This document shows positions 50,880 through 59,947 of a stretch of DNA of 64,000 nucleotides, in pieces (within the stretch, counting starts at the first letter, position 1; each line of letters opens with the position of its first letter). The stretch comes from Angelobacter sp036557225. GTDB lineage: Bacteria; Acidobacteriota; Terriglobia; Terriglobales; Acidobacteriaceae. The position numbers and the translations under genes were made by a program. The stretch is from NCBI GenBank assembly GCA_036557225.1, contig DATBHX010000039.1:17995-81994 (forward strand). The letters run 5' to 3'. The notes beneath the pieces are model-generated. The model was not told where the DNA came from. It worked only from the letters and a program-made list of their open reading frames with translations, and made no database searches.

Positions 50880-53699
50880 TTGAATTCATTGTTCATGCCT
50901 GGGCGTGTTCGTCTGCTCCTGCTTCTGGCGCTGGTTGTGTTCAGCTTTGCTCTTGCGGGAAAGTCATACGCTCAGGATGCCGGCCTTTCCGCTGATGAGA
51001 TCATTGATATCCTGCAGAACAATCCAGACGTGCTGGCCAACGCCAAAGCAGAGATCGTGGCCCAGCTCCGTGACCGCGGCTACAACGTTACAGAAAAAGA
51101 CATCACTGACGACCGTCTCTTTGGCCAGATCCGCTCCAACGATCAGGTCCGGCAGATGGCCAGCGATTTTCTGATCAACGCCGGCTTCGGGCCGCAACAG
51201 TCAAACCAGACACAATCGCAAGACCAGCAAAACGCTCAGCAGCAGGGGCAGAACCAAAATCAAGATCAGGGCCAGGCACAAGGTCAAGGCCAGGGAGGCG
51301 ACCAGGCGCAAGGACAGTATCCCAGCCAGCCTTTCCCAACTCCTACTCCCCAGGGCCAGGTCTTCGGTCAAACGCCTTCGCGAGGCGCACAGGGTGGGCC
51401 CAGTGGCACAACCGGATCGCGCACCACGACGCAGCGGCAACAGCAGGCTCCCAATCGGCCAAAGGGCGCCGGCCCGCCGCAGGAACAGTATCCTTTACGC
51501 AATCTTCCTGCTTTGCGCGACCTCTATACCCAAACACTACCGGACGAAACCAAGCTGGAGCGGTTCGGCGCAGCGCTGTTTCGCAACAGCACCACGGGCC
51601 AGGACAAAGCCAATGCTCCGCTCAGCATTCCTATTGGCCCTGACTACGTGCTTGGTCCCGGCGATGAGCTGGTGATCGACTACTGGGGTGCAAGTTCGCA
51701 ACACATACAGCGCGCGGTGGATCGTGAAGGCCGCGTGGCGATTCCTGAAGCGGGTACGCTCGTGGTAGCCGGACGCACGCTGGGTGAGGCGCAGCAGATG
51801 GTCGAGCGCCTGCTCTCGAAGCAACTGCGGGGAATTAGTGTCGACGTAACACTGGGCAAGCTGCGCAGTGTTCGCGCGTTTGTCGTGGGCGACGTCAAGA
51901 ACCCCGGCGCTTATGACATTAGCTCATTGTCGACCGCGTTGAGCGCTCTCATCGCCGCGGGCGGCCCTACCGAAACCGGATCGTATCGCATCGTCAAGCA
52001 TTATCGCGGCAAGGCTCTGGTGGAAGACGTTGATCTCTACGACTTGATGCTGAAAGGCGTCAGCGGCGCGGAAGTCCACATTGAATCCGGTGACAGCATT
52101 TTGGTCCCCCCTGTAGGAGCGCAGATCACCGTCTCCGGCAAGGTGCGGCGGCCGGCCATTTATGAACTGCGCAATGAACAAACATTGGATCAGGTGTTGG
52201 CGCTTGCGGGAGGTGTTCCCGTCACCGGCGAGTTGAGCCGGATCAAGGTCGAGCGTGTGCAAGCGCATGAGCGCAAGGAGATGCTGAGCGTCAACGTAAG
52301 CGGTGGCGGAGGAACCGACGGACGCTCGCAAGAGGTCTCAGCCGAGGCCTTCACCCGCTTCCGTATACAGGATGGAGACATCGTTACGGTGGCATCCATT
52401 CTTCCGTACAGCAACCGCGCCGTTTACCTGCAAGGGCATGTCTTCCGCCCGGGAAAATATCCTTATAAAGATGGATTCAAGGTCACCGATCTCATCGCTT
52501 CCTTTGATGACCTGTTGCCCGAACCGGCGGATCGCGCAGAAATCATCCGGCTCCATCCGCCCGACTTTGCGCCAGAGATTATTCCTTTCAATTTGCATGA
52601 TGTCCTGGCCAAGACCGTGACTGCGCCGAGCCTGGAGCCTTTTGATACTGTGCGCATTTTTGGCCGTTATGAAGTCGACGCTCCCAAGGTTTCAATCTAC
52701 GGCGAGGTATTGCGGCCGGGAGAATATCCGCTCACCGAGCGCATGACGGCCGCTGATCTCGTGCGACTCGCTGGCGGCTTTAAGCGCAGCGCCTACCAGC
52801 AGGCTGCCAATCTCACCAGCTACGCCATCGTGGATGGCGATCATGTGGATCTGGAACACCGCGATGTGCGAATCGATCGTGCCCTGGCCGGTGAAGCCGA
52901 TACTGATGTGCTGCTCAAACCCGGCGACGTCCTCACCATCCGCCAGATTGGCGGCTGGACTGATATCGGCGGGTCCGTTACTGTCGCCGGCGAAGTGGGT
53001 CACCCCGGTCGGTACGGCATTGATCGTGGCGAGCGTCTCAGCTCAGTGCTCAAACGTGCGGGCGGTTTCTCTTCGCAGGCTTACCCCTATGCTGCGGTTC
53101 TGGACCGGGCCTCCGTACGCGAAGCAGCTGCCAAGAGCCGGGAAGAGATGGTGTCGCGTATTCAGGACCAATCCGTCAGCGGGTCGCGTACCATGACGTT
53201 GTCCAGCCAGCGCGAGCAACAGCAACTGGTCAACCGTCTGCGGCAGATCACTCCCAGCGGACGCATGTTGATCCGCATCACCGAACCAATCGAAAAGTGG
53301 GCCAATACTCCGTATGACGTCGAGGTCCGGCCGGGTGACGCGATCTACCTTCCCAAGAAACCGAACTTTGTCCTGGTCGCCGGCCAGGTCTACAACCCTA
53401 CAGCCATTACCTTTAGCGCCGGCAAGAAAGCAGAGTGGTATTTGAAACAAGCCGGCGGTCCTACAAGCCTCGCGGACAAGAAACAGATTTTTGTGGTTCG
53501 CGGGAACGGGACTGTGGTTGGGCGAAACTCGGGAGGGTGGTGGTCAGGCAAGGTGGTGGACGCCATTTTACAACCGGGCGACACTGTTTTTGTCCCCGAC
53601 AAGGCTTCCGGTGGCAGCGCTTTGATGAAGAATTTGAGCCAGTCGATCGGTCTTCTTTCCGGCGCCGCGGTAGCAGTAGCGGCGATCAAGTCGTTCTAA
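50880..53699 (+). CDS. Polysaccharide export outer-membrane protein with SLBB domains (Wza-like)
   Basis: 939 residues from TTG 50880 (GAGGGG 10 bases upstream); an ATG at 50895 is the alternative. Signal peptide (LLLLLALVVFSFALAGKSYA). After an N-terminal region (about 100 residues), a Gln-rich low-complexity stretch (about residues 115-180) is followed by the Poly_export domain starting near GDELVIDYWGASSQHI, then at least five SLBB-type repeats (YLQGHVFRPGKYPYKDGFKV, VSIYGEVLRPGEYPLTERMT, VTVAGEVGHPGRYGIDRGER). It would span the outer membrane and periplasm as the exit pore for an exopolysaccharide. First gene of the operon. Confidence 0.9.
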   Translation: MNSLFMPGRVRLLLLLALVVFSFALAGKSYAQDAGLSADEIIDILQNNPDVLANAKAEIVAQLRDRGYNVTEKDITDDRLFGQIRSNDQVRQMASDFLINAGFGPQQSNQTQSQDQQNAQQQGQNQNQDQGQAQGQGQGGDQAQGQYPSQPFPTPTPQGQVFGQTPSRGAQGGPSGTTGSRTTTQRQQQAPNRPKGAGPPQEQYPLRNLPALRDLYTQTLPDETKLERFGAALFRNSTTGQDKANAPLSIPIGPDYVLGPGDELVIDYWGASSQHIQRAVDREGRVAIPEAGTLVVAGRTLGEAQQMVERLLSKQLRGISVDVTLGKLRSVRAFVVGDVKNPGAYDISSLSTALSALIAAGGPTETGSYRIVKHYRGKALVEDVDLYDLMLKGVSGAEVHIESGDSILVPPVGAQITVSGKVRRPAIYELRNEQTLDQVLALAGGVPVTGELSRIKVERVQAHERKEMLSVNVSGGGGTDGRSQEVSAEAFTRFRIQDGDIVTVASILPYSNRAVYLQGHVFRPGKYPYKDGFKVTDLIASFDDLLPEPADRAEIIRLHPPDFAPEIIPFNLHDVLAKTVTAPSLEPFDTVRIFGRYEVDAPKVSIYGEVLRPGEYPLTERMTAADLVRLAGGFKRSAYQQAANLTSYAIVDGDHVDLEHRDVRIDRALAGEADTDVLLKPGDVLTIRQIGGWTDIGGSVTVAGEVGHPGRYGIDRGERLSSVLKRAGGFSSQAYPYAAVLDRASVREAAAKSREEMVSRIQDQSVSGSRTMTLSSQREQQQLVNRLRQITPSGRMLIRITEPIEKWANTPYDVEVRPGDAIYLPKKPNFVLVAGQVYNPTAITFSAGKKAEWYLKQAGGPTSLADKKQIFVVRGNGTVVGRNSGGWWSGKVVDAILQPGDTVFVPDKASGGSALMKNLSQSIGLLSGAAVAVAAIKSF

Positions 53700-53721
53700 C
53701 CAAGGAATTAGGTTAAGCCGA

Positions 53722-56196
53722 ATGGGACAGAGCAAGCTTGCTTTCATACTCTTGTTTTTTGCCGTGACCGCTACAGCCTGGGGGCAGACGATCGATGGAA
53801 CTGCAGGCACGCCAACACCATCGCCTACGCCGAAAGCCTCTGCCGACGAAACTACGCACTATGCCAGCGACAATCCAGTCCAGTTCATGCGCAATATCGG
53901 GCGCGATCAAAAGGTCATCTGGACCAGCCCCTACAAAGTCAAAGTAGAAGACCTGACCTGGCTTGTTCCCATGGCCGGCTTGACCGCGGGGCTGATCAAT
54001 GCCGACGCTGAGCTCTCCTCTCGCATCAATCCCACAAACACCTTCGCCAAGCATGGCAGCACCATCTCCAATGCGGGACTTGGTCTTGCGTTGGGCGGCA
54101 GCGGCGGCCTCTATCTGCTTGGAAAAATGCGTAGCAGTGACCATCAAAAAGAAACCGGAATTCTTGCCACCCAGGCAGTTGTGAACAGCCTCATCGTCAC
54201 GGAAGTATTAAAAGTGGTCACGCAACGTGCACGGCCCACGGAAGGGAACCGGCAGGGCGAGTTCTTCAACAGTGACAAGATCTACAACTCTTCGTTCCCG
54301 TCGTTGCATGCCATGGGGACGTGGTCTGCAGCGACCGTTCTCGCTTACGAATATCCGGGAAAGCTTACCAAGCTATTTGCTTACGGCCTGGCCGCAACCG
54401 TCAGTGCAGCCAGAGTCGCAGGACAAGACCACTTTCCCAGTGACGTCCTCGTGGGCAGCGTAGGCGGATTCCTGATCGGACGCCAGGTCTACAAGTCTCA
54501 CCATGATCCCAACCTGGGCGGCGCTGGTTTTGGCACGTTCAGCAATGATCGCCAGGGCGAGAGCTTTCCCCTGGAACGCGCCTCGGCTTACGTTCCCATG
54601 GATAGCTGGGTCTATCCTGCCTTTGATCGCCTCGCCGGACTCGGTGTAACCAACAGCGGCATTGTCGGCCTGCGTCCCTGGACGCGCAAAGAATGCGCGC
54701 GCATCCTGGAAGAAATCTCCAGCGAAGTAGACGAATACAACCCCAACGAGCAGTGGCGCCTTTACACGGCGCTGGCGCGCGAATTCGCTCCCGAGTTGGG
54801 CGGCCAGGCCGGCGACAACATCGCGCTCGACTCTGTCTATGCCGGCGTAACTTCCATCTCCGGTCCACCGCTGACCGATGGCTACCACTTCGCCCAGACC
54901 ATCGTGAACAATAATGGCCGGCCATTTGAACGCGGAACCAATGGGCAGCTGGGCTTTACCTCCAGCGGCACCGCCGGAGCAATCGGATTCTACGTCAGCG
55001 GCGAGTATGAGCATGCGCCCGGTGCGCCTGGCTTTAACCAGGTGCAACAGAATGCCATCCAGAATGCCGACTTCAAATTCCTGCAACCCGCAGCAACCGT
55101 TCCCACGTTCAATCAGTTCAGATTGCTCGATACCTACATTTCCCTCAATCTCGCTGGATGGCAAACCTCTTTCGGCAAGCAGACGCTTTGGACGGGCCCT
55201 ACGCAAGATCCTTTTCTATGGAGCAACAATGCTGAGCCAATGTATATGCTCCGCGTTGACCAGACTCATCCCCTGCGGCTGCCCAGCTTCCTCAAGTGGC
55301 TGGGCCCCTTCCGCACAGAATTCTGGGCCGGCAAGCAAACGGGACACCACTGGGTTGACACACAGGACGCAACCCTTGGACTTGTTACGTCATTTGGCAG
55401 GACATTGAGCAAGCAGCCTATGGTGAATGGCTTTAAGGTCAACTTCAAGCCAACGCCTAATTTCGAATTCGGTGTGGGACGCACCGGCATGTTTGGCGGA
55501 CCCGACTTTCCGATCACACTCGGATCGCTGAAGCATGCATTTTTGTCTACAACAAACGAGGTTGGCCGCGGGCATGATCCGGGAGATCGGCGCTCGACCT
55601 TTGATTGGAGCTATCGCCTTCCCGGCCTTCGGAACTGGCTAACGCTGTATGAAGATTCCTTCGTGGAAGACGAGATTTCACCGATTGGATACCCGCGGCG
55701 CGCGGCACACAATCCCGGGCTTTACTTGTCCAAGGTGCCGGGCGCCCAGCATCTTGATCTCCGCGTCGAAGCCGCTTATACGAATCTGCCCGGGCTTATC
55801 CAGACTTCCGAGGGCGGCTTCTTCTACTGGAACGTGCGCTATCTTGATGGCTACACCAACAAGGGGAACATCATTGGGAACGCTACTGTCGGCAGGCAGG
55901 GAATTTCCTACCGGGCGCAGAGCACGTATTGGCTCTCTTCGGACCGCACCCTGCAATTTGGTTACCGTGAGGAGATGGCAGACAATATGTTCCTGCAGGG
56001 TGGAAATCTGCGGGACACGTTTTTCAAATCACAGTGGTTTTTTAACCCCAGGATTTCGCTTGTAAGTTTGCTGCAATATGAATGGTGGAACTTCCCCTTG
56101 CTTAGCGCAGGACAGAAGCAAACGAATTTCACTGCATCATTTCAGTTGACCTACTGGCCGCATTGGAAGATCAAACGTGCGGCCGTACAGCAGTAA
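53722..56196 (+). CDS. PAP2-type phosphatase fused to a capsule assembly (Wzi-like) protein
   Basis: 824 residues. N-terminal signal peptide (LAFILLFFAVTATAWGQ). The PAP2 domain (about residues 110-270) has the three motifs: KVVTQRARPTEG, SFPSLHAMGTW, and SAARVAGQDHFPSDV. From about 290, Wzi-like capsule-assembly features follow: YVPMDSWVYPAFDRLAGLGV, GLRPWTRKECARILEE, then a beta-barrel-like half rich in aromatic residues ending RAAVQQ. Wzi binds capsule polysaccharide at the outer surface; the phosphatase may act on lipid-phosphate carriers. It follows the SLBB gene by 22 bp. The fusion is worth noting. Confidence 0.82.
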   Translation: MGQSKLAFILLFFAVTATAWGQTIDGTAGTPTPSPTPKASADETTHYASDNPVQFMRNIGRDQKVIWTSPYKVKVEDLTWLVPMAGLTAGLINADAELSSRINPTNTFAKHGSTISNAGLGLALGGSGGLYLLGKMRSSDHQKETGILATQAVVNSLIVTEVLKVVTQRARPTEGNRQGEFFNSDKIYNSSFPSLHAMGTWSAATVLAYEYPGKLTKLFAYGLAATVSAARVAGQDHFPSDVLVGSVGGFLIGRQVYKSHHDPNLGGAGFGTFSNDRQGESFPLERASAYVPMDSWVYPAFDRLAGLGVTNSGIVGLRPWTRKECARILEEISSEVDEYNPNEQWRLYTALAREFAPELGGQAGDNIALDSVYAGVTSISGPPLTDGYHFAQTIVNNNGRPFERGTNGQLGFTSSGTAGAIGFYVSGEYEHAPGAPGFNQVQQNAIQNADFKFLQPAATVPTFNQFRLLDTYISLNLAGWQTSFGKQTLWTGPTQDPFLWSNNAEPMYMLRVDQTHPLRLPSFLKWLGPFRTEFWAGKQTGHHWVDTQDATLGLVTSFGRTLSKQPMVNGFKVNFKPTPNFEFGVGRTGMFGGPDFPITLGSLKHAFLSTTNEVGRGHDPGDRRSTFDWSYRLPGLRNWLTLYEDSFVEDEISPIGYPRRAAHNPGLYLSKVPGAQHLDLRVEAAYTNLPGLIQTSEGGFFYWNVRYLDGYTNKGNIIGNATVGRQGISYRAQSTYWLSSDRTLQFGYREEMADNMFLQGGNLRDTFFKSQWFFNPRISLVSLLQYEWWNFPLLSAGQKQTNFTASFQLTYWPHWKIKRAAVQQ

Positions 56197-56258
56197 GTGT
56201 GATATTCATATCGGTCTTCAAGAAGAATCAATTTCTGATTTGAGGAGTGCGGGAGCGA

Positions 56259-57254
56259 ATGCGCGCTTTAATCACCGGGGTAACGGGGCAGGACGGATCC
56301 TATCTTGCTGAGTTGCTTTTGGAAAAGAACTATGAAGTCTACGGCATGGTGCGCAATATCCGGCGTGACGCGCATCCACGTCTGGAAGGCGTGAACGGAC
56401 GGATTCATTTCGTTGAAGCCGACTTGACCGACCAGAGCTCGCTGGATCGCGTGATGCAGCAGGTCCGCCCCGACGAAATCTACAATCTCGCGGGTCAAAC
56501 CTTTGTTCCTGTCTCCTGGAGCCAGCCGCTGCTGACCATGGAGATTACCGGCATGGGCGCGCTGCGTTTATTGGAAGCCATGCGCCGTCATTCACCCGGA
56601 ACGAAATTCCTGCAGGCTTCGAGCTCCGAGATTTTTGGCCGCGCCGAGGCCGCTCAACAAAATGAGAACACCCGCATGCAGCCCAGCAACCCCTACGGCG
56701 TGGCCAAACTGTTTGCCCATCACGTCATCATCAACTATCGCGAGAGCTACGGTATGTTTGCCTGCTCCTGCATCAGCTTCAATCATGAGTCGCCGCGACG
56801 CGGGGTTGAGTTTGTGACCCGCAAAGTAGCCCAGCAGGTGGCGCGCATTAAGCTGGGCCAGGCGGACAAGCTGAAGATGGGCAATCTGGAAGGCCGCCGC
56901 GACTGGGGTTTTGCCGGCGACTATGTTCGCGCCATGTGGATGATGCTGCAGCAGCCGCAGCCGGAAGATTTTGTGGTCGCCACCGGTGTTACCCACAGCG
57001 TGCGAGAACTTCTGCAGATTGCTTTTTCCTATGCCGGCCTCGACTGGGAGAAACACGTCGAGGTTGATCCGGCGTTGGTCCGTCCTGCCGAACCCGATCC
57101 TTTGTGCGGTGATGCAGGCAAGGCACATCGCATGCTGGGTTGGACTCCCAAAGTCAGCTTCCAGCAGTTGGTGGAGATGATGGTCCAGGCCGAATTGAGC
57201 AGTCTTTCGCCCACACCGGTGAAGCACAACACCTCGCGTGTGGCTGGGGATTGA
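56259..57254 (+). CDS. GDP-mannose 4,6-dehydratase or related NAD(P)-sugar epimerase
   Basis: 331 residues from ATG 56259 (GGAG 5 bases upstream). Rossmann fold GVTGQDGSYLAELLL (GxxGxxG at residues 7-14). The catalytic triad of extended SDRs appears as Ser in FLQASSSEIFGR, Tyr and Lys in NPYGVAKLFAHH. Later ISFNHESPRRGVEFVTRKVA and KMGNLEGRRDWGFAGDYVRA are typical of GDP-mannose dehydratases. Within the exopolysaccharide operon it would supply a deoxy-sugar nucleotide. The substrate assignment is by family resemblance; a reductase partner (rmd) is not in the window. Confidence 0.85.
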   Translation: MRALITGVTGQDGSYLAELLLEKNYEVYGMVRNIRRDAHPRLEGVNGRIHFVEADLTDQSSLDRVMQQVRPDEIYNLAGQTFVPVSWSQPLLTMEITGMGALRLLEAMRRHSPGTKFLQASSSEIFGRAEAAQQNENTRMQPSNPYGVAKLFAHHVIINYRESYGMFACSCISFNHESPRRGVEFVTRKVAQQVARIKLGQADKLKMGNLEGRRDWGFAGDYVRAMWMMLQQPQPEDFVVATGVTHSVRELLQIAFSYAGLDWEKHVEVDPALVRPAEPDPLCGDAGKAHRMLGWTPKVSFQQLVEMMVQAELSSLSPTPVKHNTSRVAGD

Positions 57255-57293
57255 TGCGCTGATTCTCGTGCGTGTTTTGCGCAAAGGATTTTC

Positions 57294-57336
57294 CAGCAGG
57301 CGAGCTCCTGGGAAGGAGCGTGAAGCTCGCCTGCTG
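57294..57336 (+). repeat. Large hairpin after the sugar-nucleotide enzyme
   Basis: CAGCAGGCGAGCT (57294-57306) pairs perfectly with AGCTCGCCTGCTG (57324-57336), with a further CTCC/GGAG pairing in the loop. Not followed by a T-tract. May be an RNA processing or regulatory structure. Confidence 0.55.
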
Positions 57337-57387
57337 TCCGAAGAAACCAGCGGCTGACGGTCGTTTATCAGCGGGCCAGTCTCGTCA

Positions 57388-57408
57388 GTTCGCGGGACGC
57401 GAACTTTT
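57388..57408 (+). terminator. Probable rho-independent terminator
   Basis: GTTCGCG (57388-57394), loop GGA, CGCGAAC (57398-57404), then TTTT. It would end the polysaccharide operon's transcript. Confidence 0.6.
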
Positions 57409-57521
57409 AATTCTGTCGTTTCGCTCCAAACCACCAGGGTGCGCCTTGCCCGACAGAACTTCTTCTGCACTAAAGGCAGGCAGCTCGCCACGCAAGTCGG
57501 GCTCGCTGCTATTTCCAAAAG

Positions 57522-58574
57522 CTACACCGCTTTGGCCAGGACCCGGGAGCTACTGACGCTCTGGATCACCTGGCTGGAGAAACGTTCCATCTCTTCCAGT
57601 TGCGGGCTGAATTGAAGCAGCAGCAGATCAGCGCCGGCCTCTTCAAACTCGGCGATGCGCTCCGCCACCTGCTCCGGCGTGCCCACCAGCCCGGAGCGCA
57701 AACCACGGTTTGACACCGAATAGTCCTCCAGTGATACGCGCTGCTCCAGTTGCGTGTTGGCCAGCCATTGCTGATAGTTTTGGTATCCGGCGGCATTCTG
57801 CTTCACGTCAGTGATGCGCTGCAGCTCCGCCTGGGCCTCACGCTCGCTGTCGCGGACAATGGCGTACGCGGCAACGCCAAACTGCATCGGCGGCAGACCC
57901 CAGCGCTCGCGACGCTCGGAAAGATCCCGGATCTTCGCGCGGATCTTCGCCGGCGGATCACCATGCATCACGTAGGCATCGCACTTTTGCGAGATCAGGT
58001 TCTTGGCCGCCTCAGACTCGCCGCCGGCATAGACCACCGGGCGAGGGAAGGAAACGGGCTTCGGCTGAAGGACCAGGTCTTCGACTTTGTAATACTTGCC
58101 TTCGTAATTCACATGATCGAATTTCCAGGACTTGTCGACGACATCGAGCCACTCTGACGTGCGCGCATAGCGGTCGTCATGCTGATCAAACTGCACGCCG
58201 TACTTGCGCGCCTCATCGGCCCACCAGGAAGAAACAACATTCAGCGAGAGCCGCCCGTTGCTGATGTGATCGATGTTTGCCGCCTGCTTGGCCAGCAGCG
58301 CGGGATTGTGGAACGTCGGGCGCACAGCAACCATCAGCTCCAGGCGATGCGTAACCGCGGCCAGCGCGGCTGCAGTTGACCAGGCATCAAGCGATGGTTC
58401 TTCCGGGCCTTTGATGTCGTTCAGGTTAAGTTCGGCGATGAGCGTGAGATCGTAGCCGATCTCTTCGCTGCGCCGCGCCAGCCGGCTTACGTAAGGCCAC
58501 GTCGGCTCCATCTGCTCGTCTTCCACATTGCGCAGCCATCCGCCGAAAACAGGAAGCCAGTATCCGTATCGCAT
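57522..58574 (-). CDS. LLM-class flavin-dependent monooxygenase (SsuD/alkanesulfonate-monooxygenase-like)
   Basis: 350 residues from ATG 58574. The luciferase-like fold is shown by FGGWLRNVEDEQMEPTWPYV, VAVRPTFHNPALLAKQAANI, SNGRLSLNVVSSWW and GGESEAAKNLISQKCD. It would use FMNH2 and oxygen. Many RiPP clusters contain such enzymes, as do sulfonate operons; no ssu-type transporter is present. The stop of the ATP-grasp gene and this start overlap by one base (TAATG), so the two are translationally coupled. Second enzyme downstream of the Cys-rich peptide gene. Confidence 0.88.
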   Translation of the reverse strand: MRYGYWLPVFGGWLRNVEDEQMEPTWPYVSRLARRSEEIGYDLTLIAELNLNDIKGPEEPSLDAWSTAAALAAVTHRLELMVAVRPTFHNPALLAKQAANIDHISNGRLSLNVVSSWWADEARKYGVQFDQHDDRYARTSEWLDVVDKSWKFDHVNYEGKYYKVEDLVLQPKPVSFPRPVVYAGGESEAAKNLISQKCDAYVMHGDPPAKIRAKIRDLSERRERWGLPPMQFGVAAYAIVRDSEREAQAELQRITDVKQNAAGYQNYQQWLANTQLEQRVSLEDYSVSNRGLRSGLVGTPEQVAERIAEFEEAGADLLLLQFSPQLEEMERFSSQVIQSVSSSRVLAKAV

Positions 58575-59539
58575 TACGCAGCCTCCTTTTCCAGATAGTC
58601 GACCAGCCGGACGAACGGATCAAAACCCACGACTCTTGGCCCGTCGGCAACGAAGTTGGAAAGTGCGTTAATGTCATAGAAGTAGAGCTTGCCGTCGCGA
58701 TCATCGACGATGTATTCGATTCCTCCAACCTCGATGCTCGCTTCCTGCATAATGCGCTCGACCTGCTGAATAATGTCGTCCGGCGGCGTGTAGCCTTCAA
58801 CTTTCAGGCCGGTTTTGGGAGCGTCCACTGGACAGGCGGCCCGGGCCAGCTCCTGGCCACCGGTGGTGCGGCAGATGTCGGCGGGGCAGAGATCGAAGGT
58901 TTCACCGGTCAGATGGACCTTGATGCCGTAGAGAAATTTTCCACCGACGACTTCTACACGAACAATATGTCCACCGCGCGCGGGAATGAATTCCTGCACC
59001 AGCGCCGTCGTGTCCAGGCCCAGATCGAGCTTGCCGGTGTTGGCCGCTTCTTCCAGCTCCAGCCGCGAATTAAACCGTGTTACACCGGCGCCGCTGCCGC
59101 CGATGTTCGGCTTCACCACGATGGGAAAGCGCAGGCCATCCGCAGCCTGTACCGCGTCAGCCGGATTGTTGATCACGCGGCTCTTGGGGTAGGGAAGCCC
59201 CAGAGACTCCAGCAGCGAAAGTTGCAGGGCTTTCGACGTTTCATAGCGAAACGCCTTCTGACCGTTCACAATACGCTTGCCACGCTGCTCCAGGTGATCG
59301 AGGTAATAAAGCGTATAGAAGATCGCCTGACCATGACCACGGCGATACGCCGAGGGGCTCATGCGGTTGAACACCAGGGAGAATCCGCCTTCGCCGTTCA
59401 ACTGCGCGGGATCAAAGTGGTGTTGCGCCGCGTCAATGCGGACAAAGGGCACCTTGCGCCGCTCCAGCTCCTTGAAGAGCGGCACAAACCAGTGCGGATG
59501 TTCATAGTAAATCGCGATCGGCTGCTTCTGTTTTGACAT
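58574..59539 (-). CDS. ATP-grasp domain protein (RimK-like)
   Basis: 321 residues from ATG 59539 with GAGGAAGG 3 bases upstream. The ATP-grasp core is visible: FPIVVKPNIGGSGAGVTRF (Lys and Gly-rich loop), ALVQEFIPARGGHIVRVEV, and the metal-ligand YFYDINALSNFVADG (Asp and Asn). ATP-grasp ligases of this RimK-like group join a carboxylate to an amine. An N-terminal pre-ATP-grasp domain covers roughly residues 1-110. It follows a 34-residue Cys-rich peptide gene, from which it is separated by a terminator, and overlaps the LLM monooxygenase. Likely to act on a ribosomal peptide. Confidence 0.9.
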   Translation of the reverse strand: MSKQKQPIAIYYEHPHWFVPLFKELERRKVPFVRIDAAQHHFDPAQLNGEGGFSLVFNRMSPSAYRRGHGQAIFYTLYYLDHLEQRGKRIVNGQKAFRYETSKALQLSLLESLGLPYPKSRVINNPADAVQAADGLRFPIVVKPNIGGSGAGVTRFNSRLELEEAANTGKLDLGLDTTALVQEFIPARGGHIVRVEVVGGKFLYGIKVHLTGETFDLCPADICRTTGGQELARAACPVDAPKTGLKVEGYTPPDDIIQQVERIMQEASIEVGGIEYIVDDRDGKLYFYDINALSNFVADGPRVVGFDPFVRLVDYLEKEAA

Positions 59540-59595
59540 TGCCTTCCTCTTTTCGAGGGGGCCACGCGTCCCGTGTGAGCAGCCTAAAAATCAAA

Positions 59596-59616
59596 GGCCG
59601 CTCGTTTTGAGCGGCC
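59596..59616 (-). terminator. Terminator/attenuator between the Cys-rich peptide and ATP-grasp genes
   Basis: Perfect stem GGCCGCTC (59596-59603) and GAGCGGCC (59609-59616); on the minus strand it is followed by TTTGATTTTT. Partial readthrough would give more peptide than enzyme, as is usual for RiPP precursors. Confidence 0.75.
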
Positions 59617-59640
59617 CCGGTGGTAATTCTGAGTGTAGAT

Positions 59641-59745
59641 CTATGAAAAATTGCTCAGCACCGGCCGCTCGCCCGTACACATACACATGCAGCAACACAT
59701 GGCCATGTTGCAGACGGAAGCCGGGTTGGTGAATGACTGGTGCAT
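59641..59745 (-). CDS. Cys/Met-rich micro-peptide, putative RiPP precursor
   Basis: 34 residues, ATG 59745, TAG 59641-59643. N-terminus MHQSFTNPASV, then C12-N-M-A-M-C17-C18-C19-M20-C21-M22-C23 (CNMAMCCCMCMC), then TGERPVLSNFS. Six cysteines and four methionines lie within 12 residues; this run suggests either metal binding or a heavily modified core. The start lacks a clear SD, but a promoter lies immediately upstream (59759-59787) and a terminator downstream. It precedes the ATP-grasp and LLM genes in the same direction. I do not recognise a family. Confidence 0.72.
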   Translation of the reverse strand: MHQSFTNPASVCNMAMCCCMCMCTGERPVLSNFS

Positions 59746-59758
59746 TTAAGACTTATAG

Positions 59759-59787
59759 ATGCTACATGGAGGGGTGCGGATCGTCAA
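59759..59787 (-). promoter_or_regulatory. Sigma-70-type promoter of the Cys-rich peptide gene
   Basis: On the minus strand TTGACG (-35, 59782-59787) is 17 bp from TAGCAT (-10, 59759-59764). Transcription would start about 10 bases before the ATG at 59745. Confidence 0.6.
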
Positions 59788-59947
59788 ATCTTTTTGAGGT
59801 TGAAATATTTTGCAGTGTTTTTGCGCCTTTCTACACCATAGGACCTCGTCCGAGGCCAATAAATTCACGCTGAAATACCGTAAAAGGGTATATACTCCCG
59901 TGCTGTATTTCCTAGATTTTTTCAAAGATGAACCTGGAGGAATCCCC

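Noticed and set aside
59810..59947. Upstream extension of small protein A
   Set aside because: The in-frame upstream start has no SD, while GGAGG precedes the ATG at 59948; the extension also has no similarity to protein B.
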